Assembly (NCBI RefSeq): GCF_002309535.1
Contig: NZ_CP023275.1
Span: forward strand, 1,426,001-1,490,000
DNA from: Sulfurospirillum diekertiae
Lineage (GTDB): Bacteria > Campylobacterota > Campylobacteria > Campylobacterales > Sulfurospirillaceae
Direction: 5' to 3'
Length of the DNA: 64,000 bases
The notes beneath the pieces are model-generated. The model saw only the letters and a program-made list of their open reading frames with translations. It was not told where the DNA came from and ran no database searches. A program made the translations under genes and the position numbers. How positions within the stretch are numbered: position 1 is the first letter of the stretch; each line of letters begins with the position of its first letter. This document shows, in pieces, positions 35,165 to 44,814 of this stretch.

Positions 35165-35802
35165 AAACAGAAATTTACCTTCTTCGCCATGGAGAGACAG
35201 GATTAAATAGGCAAAAAGTTTATTTTGGCCATTTAGATGCTGCTATGAATGAGTTAGGCAAAGAATGTATTGCGCATGTGGCAAATAACTTTTTTGGGCC
35301 ATTAGATGTGATTATTTCTAGTGATTTGGAGCGTTGTGCCGAGTCAGCAAGAATATTTAGTCGCTCAAAAAAGATTAAGGTCACCTATGATCAGCGTTTA
35401 CGTGAATTGGACTTTGGTGTCTTTGAAGGACGAACCTATGCGTCATTAATGGAAGAGTTTCCCAAAGAAGCTGAGCAGTTTTTTAGTGGCGATTATGATT
35501 TTGTGATACCCAAAGGTGAAAGTGTCAAAATGCTTTTTGAACGCACATATGAAGCGTTTGAAGAAATCATAGCAAACCATGCTGGTAAGCATATTCTTAT
35601 CTCAACACATGGTGGCGCGATAAGGGCAATTCTTTCTCGCTACCTTGCAGGCAATAAAAAAGCTTACTGGAAGTTTGCCGTTGAACATGCTTCTTTGACA
35701 AAGCTCGTCCATGAAGATGGCTTTGTGTACCTGGAATACCTAGGAAGAGGAGAGAAAATTCAACAATTAGCCGTGAGTACAAAGATGAAAAAAGGAGCAT
35801 GA
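35161..35802 (+). CDS. cobC: Alpha-ribazole-phosphate phosphatase, histidine phosphatase family
   Basis: 213 residues with the phosphohistidine motif LRHGETGLNRQ at the N-terminus, ELDFGVFEGRTY, and the second catalytic His in ILISTHGGAIRAIL. It removes the phosphate left on the nucleotide loop, in sequence order next to CobS. Assignment rests on family plus context, because histidine phosphatases share these motifs. Confidence 0.87.
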   Translation: MKTEIYLLRHGETGLNRQKVYFGHLDAAMNELGKECIAHVANNFFGPLDVIISSDLERCAESARIFSRSKKIKVTYDQRLRELDFGVFEGRTYASLMEEFPKEAEQFFSGDYDFVIPKGESVKMLFERTYEAFEEIIANHAGKHILISTHGGAIRAILSRYLAGNKKAYWKFAVEHASLTKLVHEDGFVYLEYLGRGEKIQQLAVSTKMKKGA

Positions 35803-35803
35803 A

Positions 35804-36706
35804 ATGAAAAAAACTATAATGCTGATCTCTATGATGATGATAGTGTTTATATTTAATGGGTTTACGCTGTTTCAAAACAAAGACAAAAAAGCGATTCTTT
35901 TTGTTAATTTTGGAACGACATATAATGATACAAGAGTCGCTACAATTGATACGTTGCAGAAAAAAATAGCAGATACCTATAAAGACTATGATGTTAGATT
36001 GGCGTATACATCAAGACAAATCATTCGAAAACTCAGTGAGCGTGATGGTATTCGAATCGATACGCCCGAAGAGGCTCTTAAAAAGTTAAAAGCTGATGGA
36101 TACGGTACGGTTATCGTTCAAGCAACGCATATCATTAATGGTGAGGAAGCGGATTATCTTAAACGCGAAGTTGCCTCCCTAAAAGATGATTTCTATGTCA
36201 TTAAATTAGGTCATCCACTTTTGACGCATATTAAAGATTATGAGTTGACAATGAAGGCGCTTCAGTTGCAATATTCTGAATTAAAGGCAGATGAGGCTGT
36301 TGTGCTTATTGGACATGGTACACATCATCCTTCTACCTCTGCGTATGCCATGATTGATTATTTCTTCCAAGACGCATCTCAAAATGTCTATTTTGGAACC
36401 GTGGAAGGGTTTCCCTCTTATGACAATGTTCTCACAAGACTTAAGAAAAATGGTATTAGAACAGTAACTTTGATGCCGTTTCTATTTGTAGCAGGCGATC
36501 ATGCAAACAATGATATTGCCGGTGACGAAGAAGATTCTTGGAAAAGTATGCTTTTAAAAGAGGGTTTTAACGTCAATGTTTATCTTCATGGCTTAGGTGA
36601 AAACGAAGCGATTCAACAGATTTTTATTGAGCATATTGAACATGCAATTACGAATAAAGAAATAGATATGAAACGAAAGAAAGCAGGTTATGCACTTGGC
36701 AAGTAA
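35804..36706 (+). CDS. cbiK: CbiK-type sirohydrochlorin cobaltochelatase with N-terminal signal/anchor
   Basis: 300 residues. The chelatase part has VNFGTTYNDTR, QATHIINGEE and LIGHGTHHPS, which carry the metal-binding histidines of CbiK. Unlike the enteric enzyme it begins with a hydrophobic leader (MLISMMMIVFIFNGFTLF), as in the periplasmic CbiK of Desulfovibrio. Early cobalt insertion defines the anaerobic route. A periplasmic place would be odd for a cytoplasmic pathway (see findings). It overlaps the permease gene by 17 bases. Confidence 0.87.
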   Translation: MKKTIMLISMMMIVFIFNGFTLFQNKDKKAILFVNFGTTYNDTRVATIDTLQKKIADTYKDYDVRLAYTSRQIIRKLSERDGIRIDTPEEALKKLKADGYGTVIVQATHIINGEEADYLKREVASLKDDFYVIKLGHPLLTHIKDYELTMKALQLQYSELKADEAVVLIGHGTHHPSTSAYAMIDYFFQDASQNVYFGTVEGFPSYDNVLTRLKKNGIRTVTLMPFLFVAGDHANNDIAGDEEDSWKSMLLKEGFNVNVYLHGLGENEAIQQIFIEHIEHAITNKEIDMKRKKAGYALGK

Positions 36707-37721
36707 AACACATTTTCTATCATCCGACACCAAATTTTTAGTTTGGACGCTTGGTGGAATTTTATTAACGCTTAGTGGCGTGATTGCATTTGCCGGAATG
36801 GGATATATCGATATCCCCTTCTTTGATGTCTGTAAAATCATGATAGGCAGTAAAGAAAATGTAATAGGTTCTACGGAGTGGTTTGTCGTGCATGATATAC
36901 GATTGCCACGTATTTTAACAGCGATTTTAACCGGCGTTGCATTAAGTTTAAGTGGGCTTGTCTTTCAAGGGGTTCTCCTTAACCCTTTGGCAGACCCTTA
37001 TACTTTAGGTATCTCCTCAGGTGCATCATTTGGTGCCGCATTAGCGTTGTTATTAGGATTGAGTGGCGTGATGATTCAAGGAAGTGCTTTTTTCTTTGCG
37101 ATAATCAGCCTTGGAATTGTGTTGCGTTTGGCAACGTTTGAAGGGCGCATCATTCCTGTATCGTTGATTCTATCCGGTGTTATCATTGGAGCTTTTTTCT
37201 CCGCAGGGCTTAGTTTTTCAAAATACCTAGCAGGGGATGAAATAGCGTCTATTTTCTTTTGGTTATTAGGTAGTTTTCAAGGTAAAACATGGATGGAAGT
37301 GATGATTCTTTTGGCTGTTGTTTCCTTTGGCTCTATGGTGATTTACTTTTATGCCGAGGAAATCAATATTTTGTCATTGGGAGAGAAAAATGCTAGCTCA
37401 ATGGGCGTAGATACACACCGTGTACGTCTTATTTTACTCGTTGTTGCCTCATTGATGTCCTCAGTGACCGTATCTATTTGTGGGATTATCGGTTTTGTGG
37501 GATTGATAATCCCTCATATGATGCGATTTTTAGTGGGAACGGACAACAAAAAACTCATCATTGTTTGTTCTTTGTGGGGCGGAATTCTTCTCTCAATGGC
37601 TGATAATGTTTCTCGTGCGTTACTTCCACATGAAGTCCCTATTGGGATACTCACAGCGCTTTTAGGTGCACCATTCTTTGCCATAGTTTTTAGAAATAAG
37701 ATGCGAGGGAAAAAGAGATGA
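36690..37721 (+). CDS. btuC: BtuC/FecCD-type ABC transporter permease
   Basis: 343 residues, about ten membrane segments. FecCD-family motifs: LSGLVFQGVLLNPLADPYTLGISSGASFGA and, near the C-terminus, CGIIGFVGLIIPHMMR. Together with the next two genes it forms a full importer. Its place in the corrinoid operon points to corrinoid uptake, but cobalt- or haem-chelate importers of this family look alike. Confidence 0.87.
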   Translation: MHLASKTHFLSSDTKFLVWTLGGILLTLSGVIAFAGMGYIDIPFFDVCKIMIGSKENVIGSTEWFVVHDIRLPRILTAILTGVALSLSGLVFQGVLLNPLADPYTLGISSGASFGAALALLLGLSGVMIQGSAFFFAIISLGIVLRLATFEGRIIPVSLILSGVIIGAFFSAGLSFSKYLAGDEIASIFFWLLGSFQGKTWMEVMILLAVVSFGSMVIYFYAEEINILSLGEKNASSMGVDTHRVRLILLVVASLMSSVTVSICGIIGFVGLIIPHMMRFLVGTDNKKLIIVCSLWGGILLSMADNVSRALLPHEVPIGILTALLGAPFFAIVFRNKMRGKKR

Positions 37722-38485
37722 GTGCTTTACATGTAAAGAATCTTGGCTATAAAAGTGGGTCTACTTCTATCTTAGAAAACATCAACTTGAGCCTTGAGGT
37801 GGGAAAATTCTATGGAATTTTGGGGCCTAATGGCAGTGGTAAAACAACACTATTGGATTGTTTGGCTGGTTTAGTACCAAAATCACATGGTGAGATTGAA
37901 ATATTTAATGTGCCTTGTCATACCTATTCTCGTAAAGAGTTCGCCCAACAAATAGCACTTGTTCCTCAAAATTTTGATATTTCCTTTCCCTATAAGGTTC
38001 AGGAAATCTTAGAAATGGGACGTTATCCCTTTAAAAAAAGAATGCATGGGCTTTCAGCAAAAGAGTATGCCTTAATTGATCAGATTAAGGATGTTTTTGA
38101 ATTGAACTTTTTGGTAGATAAAGAGGTTACAAACCTCAGTGGTGGAGAAAAGCAACGCGTGGCTTTCGCTAAAGCATTAATTCAAGATACGCCTATTTTA
38201 TTTCTGGATGAATCAACATCAAACATGGATCCTTATTTTGCACATTTTGTTTTAAAAGAGGTGCAAAAACGAACGAAGAATGAACAAAAAACAGTTCTTG
38301 CGGTCTTTCACGATATGAATCTTGCCTCACGTTATTGTGACGAGATCATCATGCTTAAAGATGGAGGACTTTTAGAAATGGGTACTACAAAAAAAGTATT
38401 AACACCGATCAATATCAAAAGACTTTTTGGTATCGAAAGTATTGCCGTTCATGATAACGACAAGAGCTATATTATTCCAGTTTAA
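37718..38485 (+). CDS. btuD: BtuD-type ABC transporter ATPase
   Basis: 255 residues. Walker A GPNGSGKTTLLD, signature LSGGEKQRVAFAKAL, Walker B LFLDESTSNMD and the switch His in AVFHDMNLA. It overlaps the permease by 4 bases. It energises the importer formed with the genes on either side. A full palindrome TTTACATGTAAA sits at the second codon onward (ALHVKNLGY). Confidence 0.88.
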   Translation: MSALHVKNLGYKSGSTSILENINLSLEVGKFYGILGPNGSGKTTLLDCLAGLVPKSHGEIEIFNVPCHTYSRKEFAQQIALVPQNFDISFPYKVQEILEMGRYPFKKRMHGLSAKEYALIDQIKDVFELNFLVDKEVTNLSGGEKQRVAFAKALIQDTPILFLDESTSNMDPYFAHFVLKEVQKRTKNEQKTVLAVFHDMNLASRYCDEIIMLKDGGLLEMGTTKKVLTPINIKRLFGIESIAVHDNDKSYIIPV

Positions 38486-38494
38486 GGAGCGAAA

Positions 38495-39403
38495 ATGAAA
38501 ATATTATGGTTAGTGGCTTTGCTGATATCAAGCCATCTTTATGCGCTAGAAATTGAAGATCAGAATGGAAACAAAATTATTTTTGACAAACCTTTTAAAC
38601 GTGTTATCTCTTTATATCCTGCACATACAGATCTTATCGATGATTTAGGAGCAGGAGCATTATTAATAGGTGTTTCTATTGATTTAGATAATCCTGATAA
38701 ATTCAAAGATATACCTACGTACTCCTATTATGATAATGCAGAAAAGTTCATTAGTGCAAAGCCTGATCTTATCTTGATTCGACCAATGATTGCCAATAAA
38801 TTCAAAGGTATGATAGACCTTTTAAAATCACGAGGAATTGAAGTTGTTTCACTCCAACCTTCAACCTACCAAGAGTTACCAACGTATTGGAATAAGATTG
38901 GAAAATTAGTAGGAAAAGAAGAAGCTTCCACTCGATATGTAGAATCTTTTGAGAATGAAGTTGCAAAGATTAAAGCTAAGGTAGCTTCCATTCCTAGTGA
39001 AAATAAAAAAGGACTTTTCTTTGAAACGCGTCATAAAGATTTTTTGACAACCAGTCCTGGAAGTATGCCTTATACAATCATTGAGATTTTAGGTGTAAAA
39101 AATATTGCGAAAGATGCTAAATCAATCAGAAATGGTTCCACTGTTGCGCCCTATGAGATTGAAAAAATTCTTTCTCATGCGCAGGATATTGATGTTTATA
39201 TCGCACAGAATGGAGCGATGAACCGTGTTAGTGAAGAAGATATTTATAATACACCTGGTTTTAAAGCAATTAATGCCATCAAAAATAAACACGTCTATTT
39301 AATTCCTGAAGAGATCGTTTCAAGGCCCACAAAAAAATTGCTTGACGGAATGTGGGCACTCGGTCAGATTATCTATCCCAATTATTTTAAAGAAAGGATT
39401 TAA
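38495..39403 (+). CDS. btuF: BtuF-type periplasmic substrate-binding protein
   Basis: 302 residues with a signal peptide (MKILWLVALLISSHLYA) and no lipobox cysteine. The fold family is shown by KRVISLYPAHTDLIDDLGAG and the C-terminal GMWALGQIIYP. It would bind a corrinoid or metal chelate in the periplasm for the BtuCD-like pair. Ligand is inferred from context only. Confidence 0.85.
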   Translation: MKILWLVALLISSHLYALEIEDQNGNKIIFDKPFKRVISLYPAHTDLIDDLGAGALLIGVSIDLDNPDKFKDIPTYSYYDNAEKFISAKPDLILIRPMIANKFKGMIDLLKSRGIEVVSLQPSTYQELPTYWNKIGKLVGKEEASTRYVESFENEVAKIKAKVASIPSENKKGLFFETRHKDFLTTSPGSMPYTIIEILGVKNIAKDAKSIRNGSTVAPYEIEKILSHAQDIDVYIAQNGAMNRVSEEDIYNTPGFKAINAIKNKHVYLIPEEIVSRPTKKLLDGMWALGQIIYPNYFKERI

Positions 39404-39405
39404 CC

Positions 39406-40050
39406 ATGTCGTATGAAAGACGGCCAATGAGTATTGAACAAAAGAGTTTTGAGATTATTACCCAAGAGATGGGAAGTGCTATTGATGCCTTTGATGCTAC
39501 GTTGCAACCTGTTGTTAAACGTGTCATTCATACCACGGCTGATTTTGAGTATACCGATCTTTTAGATTTTTCTGATGATGCAGTCCAGAGTACGTTTGAT
39601 GCCCTCAAAAGTGGATGTAAAATCTATTGTGATACCAATATGATTGTTAATGGCCTCAGTAAAGTTGCCTTAGGGAAATTTTCTTGCAAACCGTACTGCC
39701 TTGTGAGTGATGAAGATGTCAGTAAAGAAGCTAAAGAACGTGGTGTTACAAGATCAATTGTAGGCATGGAACATGCGGCAAAAGATCCAGAAACTAAAAT
39801 ATTTTTAATCGGCAATGCCCCAACAGCACTTTATACTCTATTGGAGATGATTAAATCAGGTGATTGTGCAAAACCTTCCCTTATCGTCGCTGTACCTGTT
39901 GGATTTGTGGGAGCGGCTGAATCTAAAGAAGAAGTTCTAAAATATGATGTTCCTTATATTCGAGTAAGAGGTAGAAAAGGTGGAAGTACGGTTGCCGTTG
40001 CTATTTTACACGGTCTTATCTACCAAATTTTTCAAAGAGAAGGCATCTAA
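39406..40050 (+). CDS. cbiC: Precorrin-8X methylmutase (cobalt-precorrin-8 form)
   Basis: 214 residues. Motifs DTNMIVNGLSK, NAPTALYTLLEM and VGFVGAAESKE mark CbiC/CobH. It moves a methyl group from C-11 to C-12 to give cobyrinic acid. From here to cbiJ the ring-building enzymes are grouped together. Neighbours are 2-3 bases away. Confidence 0.94.
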   Translation: MSYERRPMSIEQKSFEIITQEMGSAIDAFDATLQPVVKRVIHTTADFEYTDLLDFSDDAVQSTFDALKSGCKIYCDTNMIVNGLSKVALGKFSCKPYCLVSDEDVSKEAKERGVTRSIVGMEHAAKDPETKIFLIGNAPTALYTLLEMIKSGDCAKPSLIVAVPVGFVGAAESKEEVLKYDVPYIRVRGRKGGSTVAVAILHGLIYQIFQREGI

Positions 40051-40053
40051 AAA

Positions 40054-41172
40054 ATGCAAAAGTATGTGATTCATGAGGGAAAGAAGCTTCGATACGGTTT
40101 TACGACTGGCTCATCCGCTGCAGCTGCTACAAAAGCGGCATGTATGTTATTAATGAATGCGCCTTTAAAAAAAACCGTTGCAATCACTTTACCAACAAAT
40201 GAAATATTACACATACCTATTTATACGGCAAAGAAAGAAAAAGAGTTGGCAATTGTTACTGTTATTAAAGATGGTGGTGATGATGCAGATGTGACGAGTG
40301 GACTAGAAATAGGAGCACGCGTCTCTTTTTCTGAGGAGAGAGGCATTCATATCAAAGGAGGCGAGGGTGTTGGTGTGGCAACTAAAAAAGGCTTACCTAT
40401 TGGTGTAGGCGAACCCGCTATCAATCCAGTCCCTCAAGTGATGATTAAACAAAGCGTGATTGAGGTGATAGATATTTTAAAGCAAGGGATTGAAGTAGAA
40501 ATTTTTGTTCCAAAAGGTGAAGAGATTGCCAAGCGAACGCTTAATTATAAATTAGGAATTCACGGGGGTATTTCCATATTGGGATCAACTGGTATCGTTA
40601 AACCTATGTCTGAAGAAGCATATAAAGACTCTTTGTCTATTGAGTTAAAAGCAATGTACCAACAGCAAGATACCGATACCTTTGTCTTTACCTTTGGTAA
40701 TTATGGACGCAAATTTGCCACAAACAATCTTGGATTAGTGGATGAAAATATCATCATTATCAGTAATTTTGTAGGATTTATGTTGGAGAAGGCCTGTGAG
40801 TTTGGTATCAAAAAAATACTGTTTGTTGGCAATATCGGAAAGATTGTCAAAGTAGCTGGAGGTATATTTCATACCCATAGTCGCGTATCGGATGCAAGGC
40901 TTGAAATTATGGCGGCAAATGCAATAAAAGCAGGAGAAAAACTTGATGTTATTCAAAAAATACTCAAAGCCAATACCACAGAAGAAGCAGTGGAAATGTT
41001 AAACAGAAAAGATACGTTTGACATAATGGCACAAGAAATACGAGAAAAGTGCGAAACTCATGTGAGACGTAGTGGATATGAGTTAGAGGTGGCTGCATTG
41101 ATTTATTCAAGTGAACAGGGAGAATTAGCGCGAACGGATAATTTTTATGTTGGAAATCATACCAATGCTTAA
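40054..41172 (+). CDS. cbiD: Cobalt-precorrin-5B C1-methyltransferase
   Basis: 372 residues. CbiD start motif LRYGFTTGSSAAAATKAA, then KDGGDDADVTSG and INPVPQVMI. It methylates C-1 of the macrocycle and occurs only in the anaerobic pathway, which fits CbiK here. The stop overlaps cbiE by 8 bases. Confidence 0.94.
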   Translation: MQKYVIHEGKKLRYGFTTGSSAAAATKAACMLLMNAPLKKTVAITLPTNEILHIPIYTAKKEKELAIVTVIKDGGDDADVTSGLEIGARVSFSEERGIHIKGGEGVGVATKKGLPIGVGEPAINPVPQVMIKQSVIEVIDILKQGIEVEIFVPKGEEIAKRTLNYKLGIHGGISILGSTGIVKPMSEEAYKDSLSIELKAMYQQQDTDTFVFTFGNYGRKFATNNLGLVDENIIIISNFVGFMLEKACEFGIKKILFVGNIGKIVKVAGGIFHTHSRVSDARLEIMAANAIKAGEKLDVIQKILKANTTEEAVEMLNRKDTFDIMAQEIREKCETHVRRSGYELEVAALIYSSEQGELARTDNFYVGNHTNA

Positions 41173-41812
41173 GATTCATATACTTGGAATGGGTCCTGGA
41201 AGTATAGATTTTATTGCACCTTATGTGCTGACATGTATAAAGGACGCAGACATACTTATTGGTGGAAAAAGACATTTTCAAGAGATAGAAGTGGAAGCAT
41301 CAGGAAAAGTCTGTCAATACATAAGTAGTGATTTATTAGGACTTGTGGATTACATCAAAACAAACAGAAATAAAAAAATTGCGGTATTGGTCTCTGGTGA
41401 CCCAGGATTTTATAGTTTTTTAGTGTATTTAAAAAAGCATTTTAGCAATGAGGAGTTAGTGGTAATACCAGGACTTTCTTCTATGCAGTATATGTTTTGC
41501 AAGATTGGGTTACCTTGGCAAGACGCTGTGATTAAAAGTCTTCATGGTAAAACGTTTGATTTTATTGAAGCTTTAAATGATTCTGGACTTGTAGGGGTGC
41601 TAACGGATAGTGCTTTTACACCTCAATTGATCGCAAAAGAGTTAGTAACTCACGGACTAGGAAACGTATTAGTATATGTAGGAGAAGAACTTTCTTATGC
41701 GGAAGAAAAAATAACAACGATGATAGCAACGCAAATGGCTAATAATGAACGAAATTTTGGCATGAATGTTGTGGTTATTGAAAGGACTGAAAATGTTTCA
41801 TATAAAAGATAG
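41165..41812 (+). CDS. cbiE: Cobalt-precorrin-7 C5-methyltransferase
   Basis: 215 residues from ATG 41165; an ATG six codons earlier is less likely because the family begins just before the HILGMGPGSIDFI glycine loop. SGDPGFYSFL is the second SAM motif. It acts with CbiT, encoded next, which together equal the fused CobL of other bacteria. Confidence 0.92.
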   Translation: MLKIHILGMGPGSIDFIAPYVLTCIKDADILIGGKRHFQEIEVEASGKVCQYISSDLLGLVDYIKTNRNKKIAVLVSGDPGFYSFLVYLKKHFSNEELVVIPGLSSMQYMFCKIGLPWQDAVIKSLHGKTFDFIEALNDSGLVGVLTDSAFTPQLIAKELVTHGLGNVLVYVGEELSYAEEKITTMIATQMANNERNFGMNVVVIERTENVSYKR

Positions 41813-42371
41813 TGAATTTATTAGGGGCAATGTGCCTATGACAAAAGATGAAGCACGTGTTGTTTGTATATCAAAACTTGAACTTGATAGCAATAGTGTC
41901 TTGATTGATGTGGGTGCAGGAACAGGTAGTGTCGGTATAGAGGCTAGTAGGTATTTAAGCTCTGGTAAAGTCATTGGTATAGAAGTTAATGAAGAAGCCA
42001 ATGCTTTGATAGAAGCAAATCTAAAAAAATTTGACATAACGAATTACGAGTTATACAAAGGTTATGCTCCACAAGAACTACCAACTATTGCCTTCGATGC
42101 CATGTTTATTGGTGGCTCTAAAGGGAAACTTGGTGATATATTTCAGTATTTTGATGATCATGCCAAAGTAGGCGCTAGGTTGGTTATTAATGCCATTGTC
42201 CTTGAAACTTTTACTAAAACACTTAGTTTGATGAAAGAGTATGGCTTTCATGACATTGAGGTTGTTTCATTAAATATCTCAAAAAATAGATTACTTGGTC
42301 AATATAACATGATGATGGCTGAGAATCCTATATTTATTTTAAGTGCGAAAAAAGGAGAAAAAAATGTCTAA
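41793..42371 (+). CDS. cbiT: Cobalt-precorrin-6B C15-methyltransferase (decarboxylating)
   Basis: 192 residues from ATG 41793, the start matching family length and overlapping cbiE by 20 bases. N-terminal PMTKDEARV and the class I SAM motif LIDVGAGTGSVGIEASR are typical. It methylates C-15 and removes the acetate carboxyl. It overlaps cbiL by 8 bases. Confidence 0.93.
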   Translation: MFHIKDSEFIRGNVPMTKDEARVVCISKLELDSNSVLIDVGAGTGSVGIEASRYLSSGKVIGIEVNEEANALIEANLKKFDITNYELYKGYAPQELPTIAFDAMFIGGSKGKLGDIFQYFDDHAKVGARLVINAIVLETFTKTLSLMKEYGFHDIEVVSLNISKNRLLGQYNMMMAENPIFILSAKKGEKNV

Positions 42372-43068
42372 ATTAATAGGAATTGGTGTAGGAGTTGGCG
42401 ATCCTGAAATGTTAACCATCAAAGCAGTGAATGCTTTAAGAGAAGCAGATGCGGTCATCTTACCAAGGGCTAATACGAAAACGTATAGTACGGCTTTTGA
42501 AATTGCAAAGCAGTATATGAAAGATGATATTGAAAAAATCTATGCAGATTTTACAACGGTTGATGATGATAAGCTTAGAGAAGAAGATAGATTACTGTAT
42601 GCCAAGGTAGTCAATGATTGTATTAAAGCTGGAAAAACAGTAGCGTTTATCACCATTGGTGATCCTATGACGTTTAGTACTTTTGTTTATGTCATGGAAC
42701 TTTTAGAAAAAGATGTAGAAGTCCAAACTATACCAGGGATAACATCATTTGCTTCCATTGCTGCACGTCTGAATACTCCACTTGTTATGGGTGATGAAAC
42801 ACTCAAAATAGTACCTATTTCAAAAGATACAGATATTGTAAAAGAGATTAATAGCTCTGATAACGTTGTTTTTATGAAAGTTACACGTAACCTTGAACGA
42901 CTCAAAGATGCTTTTAAAAAAACAGGCAACATGGATAATGTCGTACTTGTTTCTAATTGTGGAAAAGCGGATGAAAAAGTAATTTATGATCTTGAAAATA
43001 TAACGCGTGAGGATATCTCTTACTTCTCAACCATTCTCCTTAAAAAAGGAGGGCTGAGTTATGTCTAA
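42364..43068 (+). CDS. cbiL: Cobalt-precorrin-2 C20-methyltransferase
   Basis: 234 residues from ATG 42364 (AAAGGAGAAAAA upstream). SAM motifs GVGVGDPEMLTIKAV and TIGDPMTFSTFVY. It adds the C-20 methyl, the first methylation after cobalt insertion by CbiK. It overlaps cbiF by 8 bases. Confidence 0.93.
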   Translation: MSKLIGIGVGVGDPEMLTIKAVNALREADAVILPRANTKTYSTAFEIAKQYMKDDIEKIYADFTTVDDDKLREEDRLLYAKVVNDCIKAGKTVAFITIGDPMTFSTFVYVMELLEKDVEVQTIPGITSFASIAARLNTPLVMGDETLKIVPISKDTDIVKEINSSDNVVFMKVTRNLERLKDAFKKTGNMDNVVLVSNCGKADEKVIYDLENITREDISYFSTILLKKGGLSYV

Positions 43069-43825
43069 AGTTTATTTTATAGGAGCAGGGCCGGGTGATC
43101 CTGAACTTATTACTATCAAAGGTCAGCGCCTTGTAAGGGAAGCAGATATCATCATATATGCGGGCTCGCTTGTTCCTATAGAAGTTATTGCATGTCATAA
43201 GGAGGGAGCAGAAATTTATAACAGTGCCAGTATGGATTTGGATGAAGTGATGGATATTACTATTGCAGGTGTTAAAGAAGGAAAAAGTGTTGCAAGAGTT
43301 CATACAGGAGATCCTTCTATCTATGGGGCTCATCGTGAACAAATGGACATTTTGGAGAGTCATGGTATAGATTTTGATGTCATACCAGGTGTTAGCTCAT
43401 TTTTAGCATCAGCAGCAGCCCTTAAAAAAGAGTTCACGCTTCCAGATGTATCGCAAACGGTTATTTGCACACGATTAGAAGGTCGCACTCCCGTTCCAGA
43501 AGCAGAATCCTTAGATAAATTAGCCTCTCATCAAGCTTCTATGGCTATCTTTTTATCCGTTCAAATGATTGATAAAGTAGTGGAAAAACTTGTGCTTCAT
43601 TACCCGCCTAATACTCCAGTAGCAATTATTCAGCGTGCTAGTTGGCCGGATCAAAAAATTGTTGAGGGAACGCTTGAGACTATTGAAGAAAAAGTCAAAG
43701 AAGCCAATATCACTAAAACAGCGCAAATTCTTGTGGGATGGTTTATGGGAAATGAGTACTCTAAATCTAGGCTATATGACAAGTATTTTACCCATGAATA
43801 CCGAGAAGGTATGGCACGCTCATGA
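43061..43825 (+). CDS. cbiF: Cobalt-precorrin-4 C11-methyltransferase
   Basis: 254 residues. GAGPGDPELITIKGQRLV at the start, HTGDPSIYGAHREQMD as second SAM motif, and RASWPDQKIVEGTLE near the C-terminus match CbiF/CobM. It overlaps cbiG by 4 bases (ATGA). Confidence 0.94.
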   Translation: MSKVYFIGAGPGDPELITIKGQRLVREADIIIYAGSLVPIEVIACHKEGAEIYNSASMDLDEVMDITIAGVKEGKSVARVHTGDPSIYGAHREQMDILESHGIDFDVIPGVSSFLASAAALKKEFTLPDVSQTVICTRLEGRTPVPEAESLDKLASHQASMAIFLSVQMIDKVVEKLVLHYPPNTPVAIIQRASWPDQKIVEGTLETIEEKVKEANITKTAQILVGWFMGNEYSKSRLYDKYFTHEYREGMARS

Positions 43826-44814
43826 AAAAAGAACTTGCCATTATTAGCGTAAGTAAGCAAGGATTAGAGAAAGCAAATTCTTTACATGTAAAGAACGCAG
43901 ACATTTATGCCTTGCCAAAATACAGTGATGGCAAGTGCATAGAGATGATAGAGGGTTTTACACTTACAGTAGAGCGAATTTTTTCTCAATACAAAACGCT
44001 TTTGTTTATCATGGCTAGCGGGATTGTGGTTCGTACCATTGCGCCACTTCTTAAAGGTAAAGATATAGACCCCGCTATTTTGGTGATGGACGAACAAGGT
44101 ATCTTTGTAAACTCTTTGCTTAGTGGCCATTTAGGTGGAGCAAACGAGATGGCAGAAATCATTGCCAAAGCATGTGATGCAATTCCTGTGATATCAACAG
44201 CCTCTGATGTCAGTCATAAAATAGCCGTTGATACGATTGCTATGAAATTAAATGCAAAAATAGATTCTTTGAAAAAAGCAAAGAATGTGACTGCTTTGAT
44301 ACTTAATGGGCAGAGAGTAGCGCTATGTTTACCTGAGAATATAGTCGTTGAGAATAAAAATATATCAGGGGTTATTGTGGTGTCAAATAAGTTACATGTA
44401 GAGATGAGTCAAATTATTCCACAAAATATCATAGTGGGTATTGGGTGCAAAAAAGATATCCCAAAAGAGGCGATTATTGAAGCTGTCAAAAAAGAGTTTA
44501 AAAAATTAAACCTTAGAGAAGATTCGATTAAACATTTTGCGACAGGATGGGTAAAAGCAGAAGAAAAAGGTCTGCTTGAAGCCGTTAACTATTTTGAGCG
44601 AGAGCTAAAAATAATAGAAAAAGAAGAAATAAGAGCAGTACAAGATAAATTTTGTGGATCAGATTTTGTAGAAAAAACCATTGGTGTACGCTCCATCTCA
44701 GCACCTAGTGCCTATGTAAGTTCTAGTAAAAAAGGAGTGTTTTTGTTAGAAAAAAATAAAAATTGCGGAATTACCATTTCGATTTATGAAGAGGAAGTTG
44801 GAAATGAAAAATAA
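43822..44814 (+). CDS. cbiG: Cobalt-precorrin-5A hydrolase
   Basis: 330 residues. CbiG motifs LLFIMASGIVVRTIAPLL, NSLLSGHLGGANEMA and the C-terminal domain starting IIVGIGCKKDIPKEAI. It opens the lactone ring and releases acetaldehyde in the anaerobic route. A TTTACATGTAAA lies near its start (LHVKNAD) and a near-copy at 44391. It overlaps cbiH by 11 bases. Confidence 0.93.
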   Translation: MKKELAIISVSKQGLEKANSLHVKNADIYALPKYSDGKCIEMIEGFTLTVERIFSQYKTLLFIMASGIVVRTIAPLLKGKDIDPAILVMDEQGIFVNSLLSGHLGGANEMAEIIAKACDAIPVISTASDVSHKIAVDTIAMKLNAKIDSLKKAKNVTALILNGQRVALCLPENIVVENKNISGVIVVSNKLHVEMSQIIPQNIIVGIGCKKDIPKEAIIEAVKKEFKKLNLREDSIKHFATGWVKAEEKGLLEAVNYFERELKIIEKEEIRAVQDKFCGSDFVEKTIGVRSISAPSAYVSSSKKGVFLLEKNKNCGITISIYEEEVGNEK

